Origin: Cypionkella sp.
GTDB taxonomy: Bacteria; Pseudomonadota; Alphaproteobacteria; Rhodobacterales; Rhodobacteraceae
Length of the DNA: 39,077 nucleotides
Direction: 5' to 3'
Assembly (NCBI GenBank): GCA_025458525.1
Contig: JALOSF010000017.1
Coordinates: 1-39,077, forward strand
Shown: piece after piece, positions 17,818 to 25,060 of the stretch
Numbering within the stretch: the stretch's first letter is position 1
How the letters are laid out: each line of letters begins with the position of its first letter
The notes under the pieces: model-generated
What the model saw: the letters and a program-made list of their open reading frames with translations, nothing else
Database searches by the model: none
Told to the model about the DNA's origin: nothing
Position numbers and translations under genes: made by a program

Positions 17818-18572
17818 TCCGCGCCGCGATCCTGTGGCTGCTGCTGGCCGTGCCTGTCTGTGCGGCGACAGAAGACATCGTGGCAGGGCTCAGCCAGAAC
17901 CGCGTGTCGATCACCGCCGATTTCGAAGGATCTGAAATCCTGATCTATGGCGCGGTGCGCCGAACGGCCCCTGCCCCGTCCGGCCAACTGCATGTCATCA
18001 TCACGGTCGAGGGTCCGTCGATGCCGCTGACCGTGCGCAAGAAGGAACGGGTCGCGGGCATCTGGATCAACAACGAGTCGGTGCAGATTGACAGCGCGCC
18101 CTCGTTCTATGCCATCGCGACCACGGGGCGGCTTGACGATATTCTGACCGAGACGGAAAACCTGCGCCATCAGATCACCATCCCGCGTGCAATCCGGTCT
18201 GTCGGGATTTCTGACCAGTCCCAGAATGCGGGGGATTTCGTGGAAGCGTTGATCCGCGTGCGCGAGGCCGAGAACCGCTACAGGCTGAATGAAAGATCGG
18301 TGCAGTTCACGCAAGCAACCCTGTTCCGCTCGGACGTTCTGTTGCCTGCCAATCTGATCGAGGGGCTGTATCGGGTGCGCATCTTTCTGACCCGCGAAGG
18401 TCAGGTGGTGGACAAGATCGAGCGACAGATCAACGTGCGCAAGGAAGGGCTGGAGCGGTTCCTGTTCAACATGTCGCGCGATCAGCCGCTGCTTTACGGC
18501 CTCTTGTCGCTGCTGATCGCGGTGATCGCGGGCTATGGCGCCTCTGCCGCGTTTCGACTGGCCAAGCGATAG
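17814..18572 (+). CDS. TIGR02186-family membrane-anchored periplasmic protein
   Basis: 252 residues. A signal peptide (MIRAAILWLLLAVPVCAATE) is followed by a beta-rich periplasmic region and a single C-terminal membrane segment (LLYGLLSLLIAVIAGYGASAAF) with a basic tail, so a periplasmic domain held by a C-terminal anchor. The sequence (LSQNRVSITADFEGSEILIYGAVRR near the start) matches my memory of TIGR02186, a family confined mainly to alphaproteobacteria and usually next to TauE/SafE. The biochemical role is unknown; an accessory subunit of the permease is a reasonable inference from the four-base overlap. Confidence 0.82.
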   Translation: MIRAAILWLLLAVPVCAATEDIVAGLSQNRVSITADFEGSEILIYGAVRRTAPAPSGQLHVIITVEGPSMPLTVRKKERVAGIWINNESVQIDSAPSFYAIATTGRLDDILTETENLRHQITIPRAIRSVGISDQSQNAGDFVEALIRVREAENRYRLNERSVQFTQATLFRSDVLLPANLIEGLYRVRIFLTREGQVVDKIERQINVRKEGLERFLFNMSRDQPLLYGLLSLLIAVIAGYGASAAFRLAKR

Positions 18573-18585
18573 GGCCGCGACCGCG

Positions 18586-19101
18586 TCATTCGGCCGGCGC
18601 GCCCGGTGGAGGCGGCATCAGGAAGTGGCCCGTGCCTTGCGCAAAGAGCCGCGCCCGATTGTCCTGCCATGCCTCGACATGCACGCTGGCATAGCGGCGG
18701 CCTGAACGGTTGATCCGCGCCCGTGCATAGGCGTCGCGAGGCAGGCCCGAACGCAGGTAATCCACCGTGAAATCGATGGTCTTTGGCAACCGCACGGCGC
18801 CCAGTTCGGCGGTCGGGTCGACGCGCCCGGCCTCCATCTCCTCCCACAGGCTGCCCCAGGCAAGTTCGATTATTGCCGCCACCTCCAGAAAGGCGGCGGT
18901 CACGCCGCCATGCAGCGCGGGAAGCGCCGGGTTCCCGATCAGCTTTTCGTCAAACGGCAGGATGGCCGTCAATTCGTCGCCGCGTCGATCGAACTGTATC
19001 CCCAGATACGAGATATAGGGCACGCCAGACAGCAACCCCCGCAGGGCGCCGTCGCGCCTTTGCTTGACGATCTGCACAGGCTCGGGACGCGACACGCTCA
19101 T
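18586..19101 (-). CDS. PaaI-type hotdog thioesterase (copy 1)
   Basis: 171 residues. The hotdog-fold signature ALHGGVTAAFLEVAAIIELAWG corresponds to the HGG...D/E active-site helix of PaaI/YdiI-like acyl-CoA thioesterases. In the helix the usual acidic residue is present as Glu (FLEVA). It follows its sister gene with a four-base overlap on the minus strand. The insertion LWEEMEAGRVDPTAELGAVRLPKTID makes it longer than the usual 140 residues. It probably hydrolyses an aryl- or acyl-CoA; the specific substrate is unknown. It lies near the beta-oxidation block, which may be relevant. Confidence 0.82.
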   Translation of the reverse strand: MSVSRPEPVQIVKQRRDGALRGLLSGVPYISYLGIQFDRRGDELTAILPFDEKLIGNPALPALHGGVTAAFLEVAAIIELAWGSLWEEMEAGRVDPTAELGAVRLPKTIDFTVDYLRSGLPRDAYARARINRSGRRYASVHVEAWQDNRARLFAQGTGHFLMPPPPGAPAE

Positions 19102-19532
19102 CTGGAGGCTCCGCTTGGACGGTCAAGGGTAAAGGCGCCCGTCGCAGCCGCAACCGGGCGCGCCGCATCTTCATCGGTTGCGGTGACGCGCACAAAGGCG
19201 ACAGATCGGGTGACATGATAGCATTCGGCGCGGGCGGTGATCCGTTGTCCCGGCGTTGCCGCACGGAAATAATCGATGCGCAGATCAAGCGTCGCGGTCG
19301 AGATCGGCCCGGCAGGATGGCACATCACCGCCGCACCCGATGCCGTATCCATCAGCGCCGACACTGCGCCGCCATGAATGACACCCGTCGCCGGATCGCC
19401 GATGAACCTTGTATCATAGGGCATTGAAATGACAGCCTTTCCATCGCCCAGACTTTCAAATTCCATCCCAAGGGCGCGGGCGTGGGGAATGGCTTCGATG
19501 AATTGGCGGGCGATCTGGATGATGTCGGTCAT
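19098..19532 (-). CDS. PaaI-type hotdog thioesterase (copy 2)
   Basis: 144 residues, standard length. GVIHGGAVSALMDTASGAAVM is the classic PaaI active-site segment, with HGG and the catalytic Asp in LMDTA, followed by ATLDLRIDYFRAATPGQRITARAECYH. The ATG at 19532 has GGAG six bases upstream; a longer reading to 19661 crosses the promoter region and lacks a site. It is first in a two-gene minus-strand unit with copy 1 and divergent from the first merR gene. The two proteins are clearly related but not near-identical, so the duplication looks old. Confidence 0.87.
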   Translation of the reverse strand: MTDIIQIARQFIEAIPHARALGMEFESLGDGKAVISMPYDTRFIGDPATGVIHGGAVSALMDTASGAAVMCHPAGPISTATLDLRIDYFRAATPGQRITARAECYHVTRSVAFVRVTATDEDAARPVAAATGAFTLDRPSGASR

Positions 19533-19549
19533 GGGGGCTCCTTGCTGCC

Positions 19550-19577
19550 ATAATCTGCGGTTCACGCGGCACTGCAA
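19550..19577 (-). promoter_or_regulatory. Candidate promoter for the thioesterase pair
   Basis: On the minus strand, TTGCAG (19577-19572), 16 bases, GATTAT (19555-19550), 17 bases before the ATG at 19532. A moderate match. Confidence 0.4.
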
Positions 19578-19600
19578 GCTGTGATTTGCAGGCACGGACA

Positions 19601-19629
19601 TTGCACGGACCGCATTCGGCGCATAGGTT
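19601..19629 (+). promoter_or_regulatory. Candidate TAG-type promoter for the first merR gene
   Basis: TTGCAC (19601-19606), 17 bases, TAGGTT (19624-19629), 19 bases before the ATG at 19649. Confidence 0.45.
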
Positions 19630-19648
19630 TGCAGGACGGAGGACCGCC

Positions 19649-20029
19649 ATGACCGACACAACCCGCCTCAGTTTCAAGGAGATGTGTGCAAAGTTCGATG
19701 TGACCCCGCGCACGTTGCGCTATTACGAATACATCGAGCTTTTGTCGCCCGAAAAGGAAGGGCGGTCCCGATTTTACGGGTCGCGGGAACTGGCGCGCAT
19801 GACCCTGATCCTGCGGGGGCGCAGATTCGGCTTCAGTCTGGAAGAAATCCGCCAATGGCTTCTGATGTATCGACAGCAGGGCAGCCGCCCGCAATACGAG
19901 ACTTTTCTGGGCCTTGCCGACCGGCAACTGGCCGAGCTGGAACGTCAAAGGGCCGAGCTTGACGCCACGATCGAGGATCTGCGCGCCTTGCGCGCCACCA
20001 CCGTGGACACGCTTGCAAAACTGGACTGA
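19649..20029 (+). CDS. MerR-family transcriptional regulator (copy 1)
   Basis: 126 residues. N-terminal winged helix: [28 protein letters not shown] (about residues 9-36), then GSRELARMTLILRGRRFGFSLEEIRQWL, and a C-terminal coiled coil (ADRQLAELERQRAELDATIEDLRALRA). There is no metal-binding cysteine pattern, so it is not a metal sensor of the classical kind. GGAGGA before the ATG at 19649 fixes the start. It is divergent from the thioesterase pair and is followed by a second, related merR gene. By position and by likeness to acyl-CoA-pathway MerR regulators (LiuR-like), it may control fatty-acid or branched-chain catabolism; that is inference. Confidence 0.88.
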   Translation: MTDTTRLSFKEMCAKFDVTPRTLRYYEYIELLSPEKEGRSRFYGSRELARMTLILRGRRFGFSLEEIRQWLLMYRQQGSRPQYETFLGLADRQLAELERQRAELDATIEDLRALRATTVDTLAKLD

Positions 20030-20036
20030 ATTGACA

Positions 20037-20085
20037 TCACGTCACCCGATCTTCTGACGTGACGTTACATTTACGTTAACGTCAA
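20037..20085. promoter_or_regulatory. Array of ACGT boxes between the two merR genes
   Basis: Five ACGT cores lie in 44 bases. TCACGTCA (20037-20044) and TGACGTGA (20055-20062) form a perfect eight-base inverted repeat, another core starts at 20062, and TTTACGTT-AACGTCAA (20070-20085) is a 16-base palindrome with one mismatch. The last resembles the site I recall for LiuR-type MerR regulators (an ACGT..ACGT palindrome). It overlaps the -35 of the following promoter, as expected for an autoregulatory operator. Confidence 0.65.
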
Positions 20086-20097
20086 GCACTCTAGTAT
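20070..20097 (+). promoter_or_regulatory. Candidate promoter of the merR2 / beta-oxidation operon
   Basis: TTTACG (20070-20075), 16 bases, TAGTAT (20092-20097). A TATGCT at 20095-20100 would give a 19-base spacer, the length used by MerR-type activators. The -35 lies inside the ACGT palindrome. The ATG follows at 20156. Confidence 0.45.
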
Positions 20098-20155
20098 GCT
20101 GCGTCAAAGCGGCCCATCTGCGCGTCAGATGTAGCGCAGTGCAGAGTGTAGGACG

Positions 20156-20548
20156 ATGACCAACGACCTGATGACCATCCGCCAGATGTGTGACGCTTTT
20201 GACGTCACCCCGCGCACCTTGCGGTTCTATGAGGCGAAGGAACTGCTGTTTCCGCAGCGTGACGGAACGCGCCGCCTGTTCACCCGGCGGGATCGCGCGC
20301 GCCTGACGCTGATCCTGCGCGGCAAACGCTTTGGCTTCAGCCTGGAGGACATCCGGCAGATCCTTGATCTTTATGATCGCGACGGGTCGAACCACGCCCA
20401 GACCCTGCGCACCTTTGAACTGGCCCAGCAGCGGCTTGCCCAGATGGAGGCGCAGCGCGCCGAACTGGATGTGGCGATAGCCGATCTGAAGGCCGAACTC
20501 GATGCTGGCAGCGCGATGATCGCAGGTCTGCGCCGCGCCGCCGAATAA
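20156..20548 (+). CDS. MerR-family transcriptional regulator (copy 2), likely controls the downstream beta-oxidation genes
   Basis: 130 residues, with winged helix [54 protein letters not shown], and a C-terminal coiled coil rich in Glu/Ala ([26 protein letters not shown]). It is a clear paralogue of copy 1 through the whole length. It lacks conserved cysteines, so an organic or acyl-CoA-type effector is more likely than a metal. The ATG at 20156 follows AGGACG. It lies 40 bases before the acyl-CoA dehydrogenase gene in the same direction and behind an ACGT-box array, so self-regulation together with the catabolic genes is likely. This fits the LiuR/PsrA-type role described in proteobacteria. 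Confidence 0.9.
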   Translation: MTNDLMTIRQMCDAFDVTPRTLRFYEAKELLFPQRDGTRRLFTRRDRARLTLILRGKRFGFSLEDIRQILDLYDRDGSNHAQTLRTFELAQQRLAQMEAQRAELDVAIADLKAELDAGSAMIAGLRRAAE

Positions 20549-20588
20549 CCGCAAGACACCGACAGAACGCCCAAGGGAGAGAGCGCAC

Positions 20589-22364
20589 ATGCCGATTTAC
20601 AACGCCCCCGTAAAGGACATGCAATTCCTGCTGCACCATGTGCTGAAGGTGACAGCCGCCGATACGCCCGGTTATGCGGATCTGGACGAAGGCTTCACCG
20701 CCGCCGTGCTGGAGGAGGCGGGCAAGGTCGCCTCCGACGTGCTGGCCCCGCTCAACGCTGTGGGCGACCGTGAGGGCTGTGTTCTGGAAAACGGTGTCGT
20801 GCGGACGCCAAAGGGGTTTGATGCGGCCTTCCGCGCAATGAAGGAAGGCGGCTGGACCGCGCTTGATTGTGACCCCGAGTATGGTGGCCAGGGCCTGCCC
20901 TATCTGATGGGCACCGCAGTGGGCGAGATTTTTGTCAGCGCGAACATGGCGTTCAACATGTATCAGGGGCTGACCCATGGCGCCTATTCGGCGATCCACA
21001 CCCATGGCACGCCCGAGCAGAAGGCGACCTATCTGCCAAAGATGGTCAGCTGCGACTGGACCGGCACCATGAACCTGACCGAACCGCATTGCGGCACCGA
21101 TCTTGGGCTGATGCGCACCAAGGCCGAACCGCAGGGCGATGGCAGCTTCAAGATCACGGGCCAGAAGATCTTCATCTCGGCAGGCGAACATGATCTGGCT
21201 GAAAACATCATCCATCTGGTGCTGGCCAAGGCCCCCGGTGGCGGCGAAGGCACCAAGGGGATTTCGCTGTTCATCGTGCCGAAATTCCTTGTGAACCCGG
21301 ACGGCACCTTGGGCGCGCGCAACGCCCTGTCGGTTGGCAAGATCGAGGAAAAGATGGGCATTCACGGCAATGCCACCTGCGTGATGAACTATGACGGCGC
21401 AACCGGCTGGCTCTTGGGCGACCTGCACAAGGGGATGCGGGCGATGTTCACGATGATGAACGAGGCCCGGCTTGGCGTGGGCCTGCAAGGCTATGCCCAG
21501 GCAGAAGCGGCGTATCAGAACGCATTGGCCTATGCCAAGGACCGTCTGCAAGGCCGCGATGTGACCGGCGCCAAGAACCCGACCGGCCCCGCCGATCCGC
21601 TGATCGTGCACCCGGACATCCGCCGCAACCTGATGGAACAGAAATCCTTTGTCGAAGGCGCCCGCGCGCTGACGTTCTGGGCCGCGCATCTGATTGACCG
21701 CTCGGTCCGGCAGGGCGACGCCGAGGCCGAGGGGCTGGTCAGCCTGATGATCCCGGTCATCAAGGGCTTCCAGACCGACAAGGGCTTTGACATGGCGGTG
21801 CAGGCCCAGCAGGTGTTTGGCGGGCACGGCTATATCGAGGAATGGGGCATGAGCCAATTCGCCCGCGATGCCCGGATCGCGATGATCTATGAAGGCGCGA
21901 ATGGCGTGCAGGCGCTGGACCTGGTGGGCCGCAAGCTGGCGCAGGATGGCGGCAAGCATGTGATGGCCTTCTTCGAACTGGTGAAGGCGGAATGCCGCGC
22001 GCATGACGGCGACGAACGGATGAAGGGCTTTACCGATGCGCTGAAAGTGGCGTCCAAACAGTTGCAGCAGGCCGGGATGTTCTTCATGCAAAACGGCATG
22101 AAGAACCCGAATGCCGCGCTGTCGGGCAGCTATGACTTCATGCATCTGATGGGTCATGTCTGCCTTGGCCTGATGTGGACCCGCATGGCAAAGGCGGCCT
22201 ACCAGGCGCTGGATGCGGGCGCCGCCGACCGCGATTATCTGGAAGCCAAGATCGCCACCGGGCGGTTCTATATGGCTCGGCAATTGCCTGCCTGCGGCAT
22301 GCATCTGGCGCGGATCGAAACCGGGGCCGATACGGTTATGGCCTTGGCGGCCGAGGCGTTCTAA
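20589..22364 (+). CDS. Acyl-CoA dehydrogenase, DmdC-like long form
   Basis: 591 residues, longer than the usual 380-residue enzymes and typical of the DmdC/C-terminal-extended group. Visible are the N-terminal extension ([19 protein letters not shown]), the flavin-binding region [37 protein letters not shown], and [19 protein letters not shown] near residue 433, which holds the predicted catalytic Glu. The C-terminal 130 residues form the extra acyl-CoA dehydrogenase domain. It oxidises an acyl-CoA to the 2-enoyl-CoA using FAD. DmdC itself acts on 3-methylthiopropionyl-CoA; here the adjacent thiolase and FadB-type genes favour general or medium/long-chain fatty acids. The substrate is not determined. 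GGGAGAG precedes the ATG. Confidence 0.92.
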   Translation: MPIYNAPVKDMQFLLHHVLKVTAADTPGYADLDEGFTAAVLEEAGKVASDVLAPLNAVGDREGCVLENGVVRTPKGFDAAFRAMKEGGWTALDCDPEYGGQGLPYLMGTAVGEIFVSANMAFNMYQGLTHGAYSAIHTHGTPEQKATYLPKMVSCDWTGTMNLTEPHCGTDLGLMRTKAEPQGDGSFKITGQKIFISAGEHDLAENIIHLVLAKAPGGGEGTKGISLFIVPKFLVNPDGTLGARNALSVGKIEEKMGIHGNATCVMNYDGATGWLLGDLHKGMRAMFTMMNEARLGVGLQGYAQAEAAYQNALAYAKDRLQGRDVTGAKNPTGPADPLIVHPDIRRNLMEQKSFVEGARALTFWAAHLIDRSVRQGDAEAEGLVSLMIPVIKGFQTDKGFDMAVQAQQVFGGHGYIEEWGMSQFARDARIAMIYEGANGVQALDLVGRKLAQDGGKHVMAFFELVKAECRAHDGDERMKGFTDALKVASKQLQQAGMFFMQNGMKNPNAALSGSYDFMHLMGHVCLGLMWTRMAKAAYQALDAGAADRDYLEAKIATGRFYMARQLPACGMHLARIETGADTVMALAAEAF

Positions 22365-22429
22365 GCTGCGGCCACGGGGGCAAGATTTTTTGTGCGAAAG
22401 ATCTGCCCCTCCCCTGCCGGAGATTCCAG

Positions 22430-22642
22430 ATGCCCAAACGCTTTCGCCTGACCCGCCGCTTTCCTGTTGCCATGACCGAGGACGGCTATCGAAGGCTCAA
22501 GCGGTTTGCCGCAGAGGCGGGGCTCGACGAAGGCGAGGCGCTGTCGTTCCTGTTCGAACATTTCGACAGCGTCACGCATACCGAAAACCTGACCCACAGG
22601 CTTCGGCTGTTCAATTCGGAACTCGAAGACCGCAAACGCTGA
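22430..22642 (+). CDS. Small basic protein of unknown function
   Basis: 70 residues, beginning MPKRFRLTRRFPVAMTEDGYRRL. The segment VAMTEDGYRRLKRFAAEAGLDEGEALSFLFEHFD has the shape of a short strand followed by two helices, as in ribbon-helix-helix proteins, with a helical acidic/basic tail. A DNA-binding role is possible but not shown. CGGAGATTCCAG before the ATG gives a good ribosome site. It lies 65 bases after the acyl-CoA dehydrogenase gene, in the same direction, so probably in the same operon. A conserved small gene at this position would be of interest. Confidence 0.72.
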   Translation: MPKRFRLTRRFPVAMTEDGYRRLKRFAAEAGLDEGEALSFLFEHFDSVTHTENLTHRLRLFNSELEDRKR

Positions 22643-22747
22643 GGTTTCGCGCCGCGCCGCCTTCGTCTGTTCCAAAACGATCTCCGGCACGCCGGGGATT
22701 GCCAGACCCCGGCCGAGGGCCCGGGGGCGAAAGGGAGGGAGGACGCG

Positions 22748-23383
22748 ATGACGGCGCAGCTTTATTGCTTTGGCGAAAGCGGAAACGCCTATAAATGCGC
22801 TCTGGCGCTGACCCTGACCGGCCAGCCTTGGCAGGCGCGATACGTTGATTTCTTCAACGGCGAAACCCGCACGCCGGAATACCGGGCCATCAATGCGATG
22901 GGCGAGGTGCCGGTGTTGGTGACGGGCGATCAGACCCTGAGCCAGTCGGGCGCGATCCTGCTCTGTGTGGCAGAGCAGAGCGGCCAGATGGGTGGCGCCA
23001 CGGCGGCAGAGCGGGCCGAGATCCTGCGCTGGATCCTGTGGGACAATCACAAGCTGTCCACCCAGATCGGCACGACACGGTTCCTGATGAACTTCCTGCC
23101 CGAAGCCAAGCGGCCCGTAGGCGTGATCCCTTTTTTCCAGGGCCGGCTGTAGGCCGCTTACGGCGGTTTGAATGATCCTCTGGCCGGGCGCGACTGGATC
23201 GTGGGCAGCGGCCCGACGATCGCCGATCTGTCCTGCTGCGGCTATCTTTATTACCCCGAACCCTTTGGCTTTGACCGCAAGGACTGGCCCCATATCGACG
23301 CCTGGCTGTCGCGCATCGCGGCCCTGCCCGGCTGGAAACATCCCTATGAATTGATGCCCGGCAACCCTTCGGACCGGGCATAA
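22748..23383 (+). pseudogene. Glutathione S-transferase gene interrupted by an in-frame amber codon
   Basis: The first part (134 residues, starting MTAQLYCFGESGNAYKCALAL) is the thioredoxin-like GST N-terminal domain, with the cis-proline region EVPVLVTGDQTLSQSGAIL. It stops at TAG (23150-23152) right after FFQGRL. The same frame continues without any shift through AAYGGLNDPLAGRDWIVGSGPTIADLSCCGYLYYPE, the GST C-terminal domain, to TAA at 23381-23383. One base change (for example AAG or CAG to TAG) explains it. Full length would be 211 residues. It lies between the small protein and thiolase in the beta-oxidation block. Either it is a fresh pseudogene, a sequencing error, or a stop that is read through. 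The tail alone has a possible start at TTG 23168. Confidence 0.85.
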
Positions 23384-23395
23384 GGAGAGGACACT

Positions 23396-24607
23396 ATGCA
23401 AGACGCCTATATCTATGACGCCGTTCGCAGCCCCCGTGGCAAAGGCCGCCCCGACGGCAGCCTGCACGAGCTGACCTCGGTCGCGCTGTCGGCCAAGGTG
23501 CTGAACGCCGTCAAGGAGCGGAATGGTCTGGATGGCCACGCGGTCGAGGACGTGATCTGGGGCAATGTCACGCAAGTGGGCGAACAAGGCGGCTGCCTTG
23601 CCCGTTCGGCCGTGCTGCTCTCGGACCTTGACGAGTCGATCCCCGGCCTTGCCATCAACCGCTTTTGCGCCAGCGGGATGGAGGCGGTGAACCTTGCCGC
23701 CAATCAGGTCAAGGGCGGCGCGGGCCAGGCCTATATCGCAGGCGGGGTCGAGATGATGGGCCGTGTGGCCATGGGCAGCGATGGCGCGGCCATCGCGGTG
23801 GACCCAAGCCTTGCGATGAAAACCTATTTCGTGCCGCAAGGGATTTCCGCCGATATCATCGCCACAGAATATGGCTTTAGCCGCGATGACGCCGATGCCC
23901 TGGCCATGGAATCGCAGCGCCGTGCGGCGGCGGCCTGGGCCGATGGCCGCTTTGCCAAGTCGGTCATCACGATCCGCGATCAGAACGGCCTGGCCATCCT
24001 GAGCCATGACGAATACATGCGCCCCGGCACCGACATGCAGGCGCTTGGCGCACTGAAGCCCGCCTTCAAGGACATGGGCGAGGTGATGCCCGGCTTCGAT
24101 AAGATCGCCTTGATGAAATACCCGCATCTGGAACGGATCAACCACATCCATCATGCGGGCAATTCGTCCGGCATCGTCGATGGGGCCGCGGCCGTGTTGA
24201 TCGGGTCGAAGGAATTCGGCCAGGCCCACGGCCTCAAACCCCGGGCGCGCATCCGCGCCACCGCCAAGATCGGCACCGATCCGACCATCATGCTGACCGG
24301 CCCCGTGCCCGTGACGGAAAAGATCCTGCACGACGCGGGCATGTCGATCAGCGACATCGACCTGTTCGAGGTGAACGAGGCCTTTGCCAGCGTCGTCCTG
24401 CGCTTCATGCAGGCGTTCAACGTGGATGCAGACCGCGTCAACGTGAATGGCGGGTCCATCGCCATGGGCCACCCCTTGGGCGCGACGGGGGCGATCATCA
24501 TCGGCACCTTGCTGGATGAGTTGGAGCGTTCGGGCAAGGGCGTTGGCCTTGCCACGCTGTGCATCGCCTCTGGGATGGGTGCTGCCACGATCATCGAAAG
24601 GGTCTGA
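23396..24607 (+). CDS. fadA: Acetyl-CoA C-acyltransferase (thiolase)
   Basis: 403 residues, a complete thiolase. The nucleophilic Cys91 is in INRFCASGMEAVNLAAN, the catalytic His is in NVNGGSIAMGHPLGATGA, and the second Cys is in LATLCIASGMGAATIIE. It cleaves 3-ketoacyl-CoA with CoA to give acetyl-CoA and a shortened acyl-CoA. GGAGAGG six bases before the ATG sets the start. It is followed three bases later by an NTF2-like gene and then by the FadB-type gene, so this is the fadA part of the beta-oxidation operon. A biosynthetic acetoacetyl-CoA role is less likely in this setting. Confidence 0.94.
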   Translation: MQDAYIYDAVRSPRGKGRPDGSLHELTSVALSAKVLNAVKERNGLDGHAVEDVIWGNVTQVGEQGGCLARSAVLLSDLDESIPGLAINRFCASGMEAVNLAANQVKGGAGQAYIAGGVEMMGRVAMGSDGAAIAVDPSLAMKTYFVPQGISADIIATEYGFSRDDADALAMESQRRAAAAWADGRFAKSVITIRDQNGLAILSHDEYMRPGTDMQALGALKPAFKDMGEVMPGFDKIALMKYPHLERINHIHHAGNSSGIVDGAAAVLIGSKEFGQAHGLKPRARIRATAKIGTDPTIMLTGPVPVTEKILHDAGMSISDIDLFEVNEAFASVVLRFMQAFNVDADRVNVNGGSIAMGHPLGATGAIIIGTLLDELERSGKGVGLATLCIASGMGAATIIERV

Positions 24608-24610
24608 AAC

Positions 24611-25060
24611 ATGCAGGCGGCTGCCATTCTTCAGGCCTATCTGGACGAGATTGCCGCCGCAGTCATGGCGGGGGATTTCGCTGCCTATCGGGCCGGGGTG
24701 GTGCTGCCCTTCCACCTTGTGACCTATAGCGCGAATGTCACGCTGACCACAGAGGAGGCGTTGCACAGCGGCTTTGAGTCGTTCCGCAGCATGCTCCAGA
24801 CACAGCGTGTGACCGATTACATCCGCCTGGTCGAGAGCGCACAGGTGCTGGACCCCGAGTTGTTGACCGGGCGCTATGTCACCCACCTTGTCGCGGGCGG
24901 GATGCGGGTGATGGACCCCTTCCATTCGCAGATCACCCTTCGCAATGTCGAAGGCCGCTGGCGCGCGGCCTCGATCACCAATGCCCTTGCCAATTCGCGC
25001 TGGCCTTTCCTGATCGCCAACGCAGGCCCGACCGACCCATCGAAAGGACCGGAACAATGA
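24611..25060 (+). CDS. Small NTF2/SnoaL-like protein between fadA and fadB
   Basis: 149 residues. The layout (AILQAYLDEIAAAVMAGDFAAYRAGVVLPFHLVTYSANVTLTTEEAL at the start, then GRYVTHLVAGG and SQITLRNVEGRWRAASIT) resembles the alpha/beta cone of NTF2-like proteins, with a long first helix and a strand-rich second half. I do not recognise a specific family. It starts three bases after the thiolase stop and overlaps the FadB-type gene by four bases (ATGA), so it is fully inside the operon and probably works on the same intermediates, or as a stabilising partner. Residues for catalysis cannot be assigned. Confidence 0.72.
   Translation: MQAAAILQAYLDEIAAAVMAGDFAAYRAGVVLPFHLVTYSANVTLTTEEALHSGFESFRSMLQTQRVTDYIRLVESAQVLDPELLTGRYVTHLVAGGMRVMDPFHSQITLRNVEGRWRAASITNALANSRWPFLIANAGPTDPSKGPEQ

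Noticed and set aside
20337-22304. Open frame of 655 codons on the minus strand, opposite acyl-CoA dehydrogenase
   Set aside because: Antisense shadow of a firm gene; no motif.
22361-25057. Open frame of 898 codons on the minus strand, opposite the GST and thiolase genes
   Set aside because: Antisense to well-identified genes, low-complexity composition, no recognisable motif.
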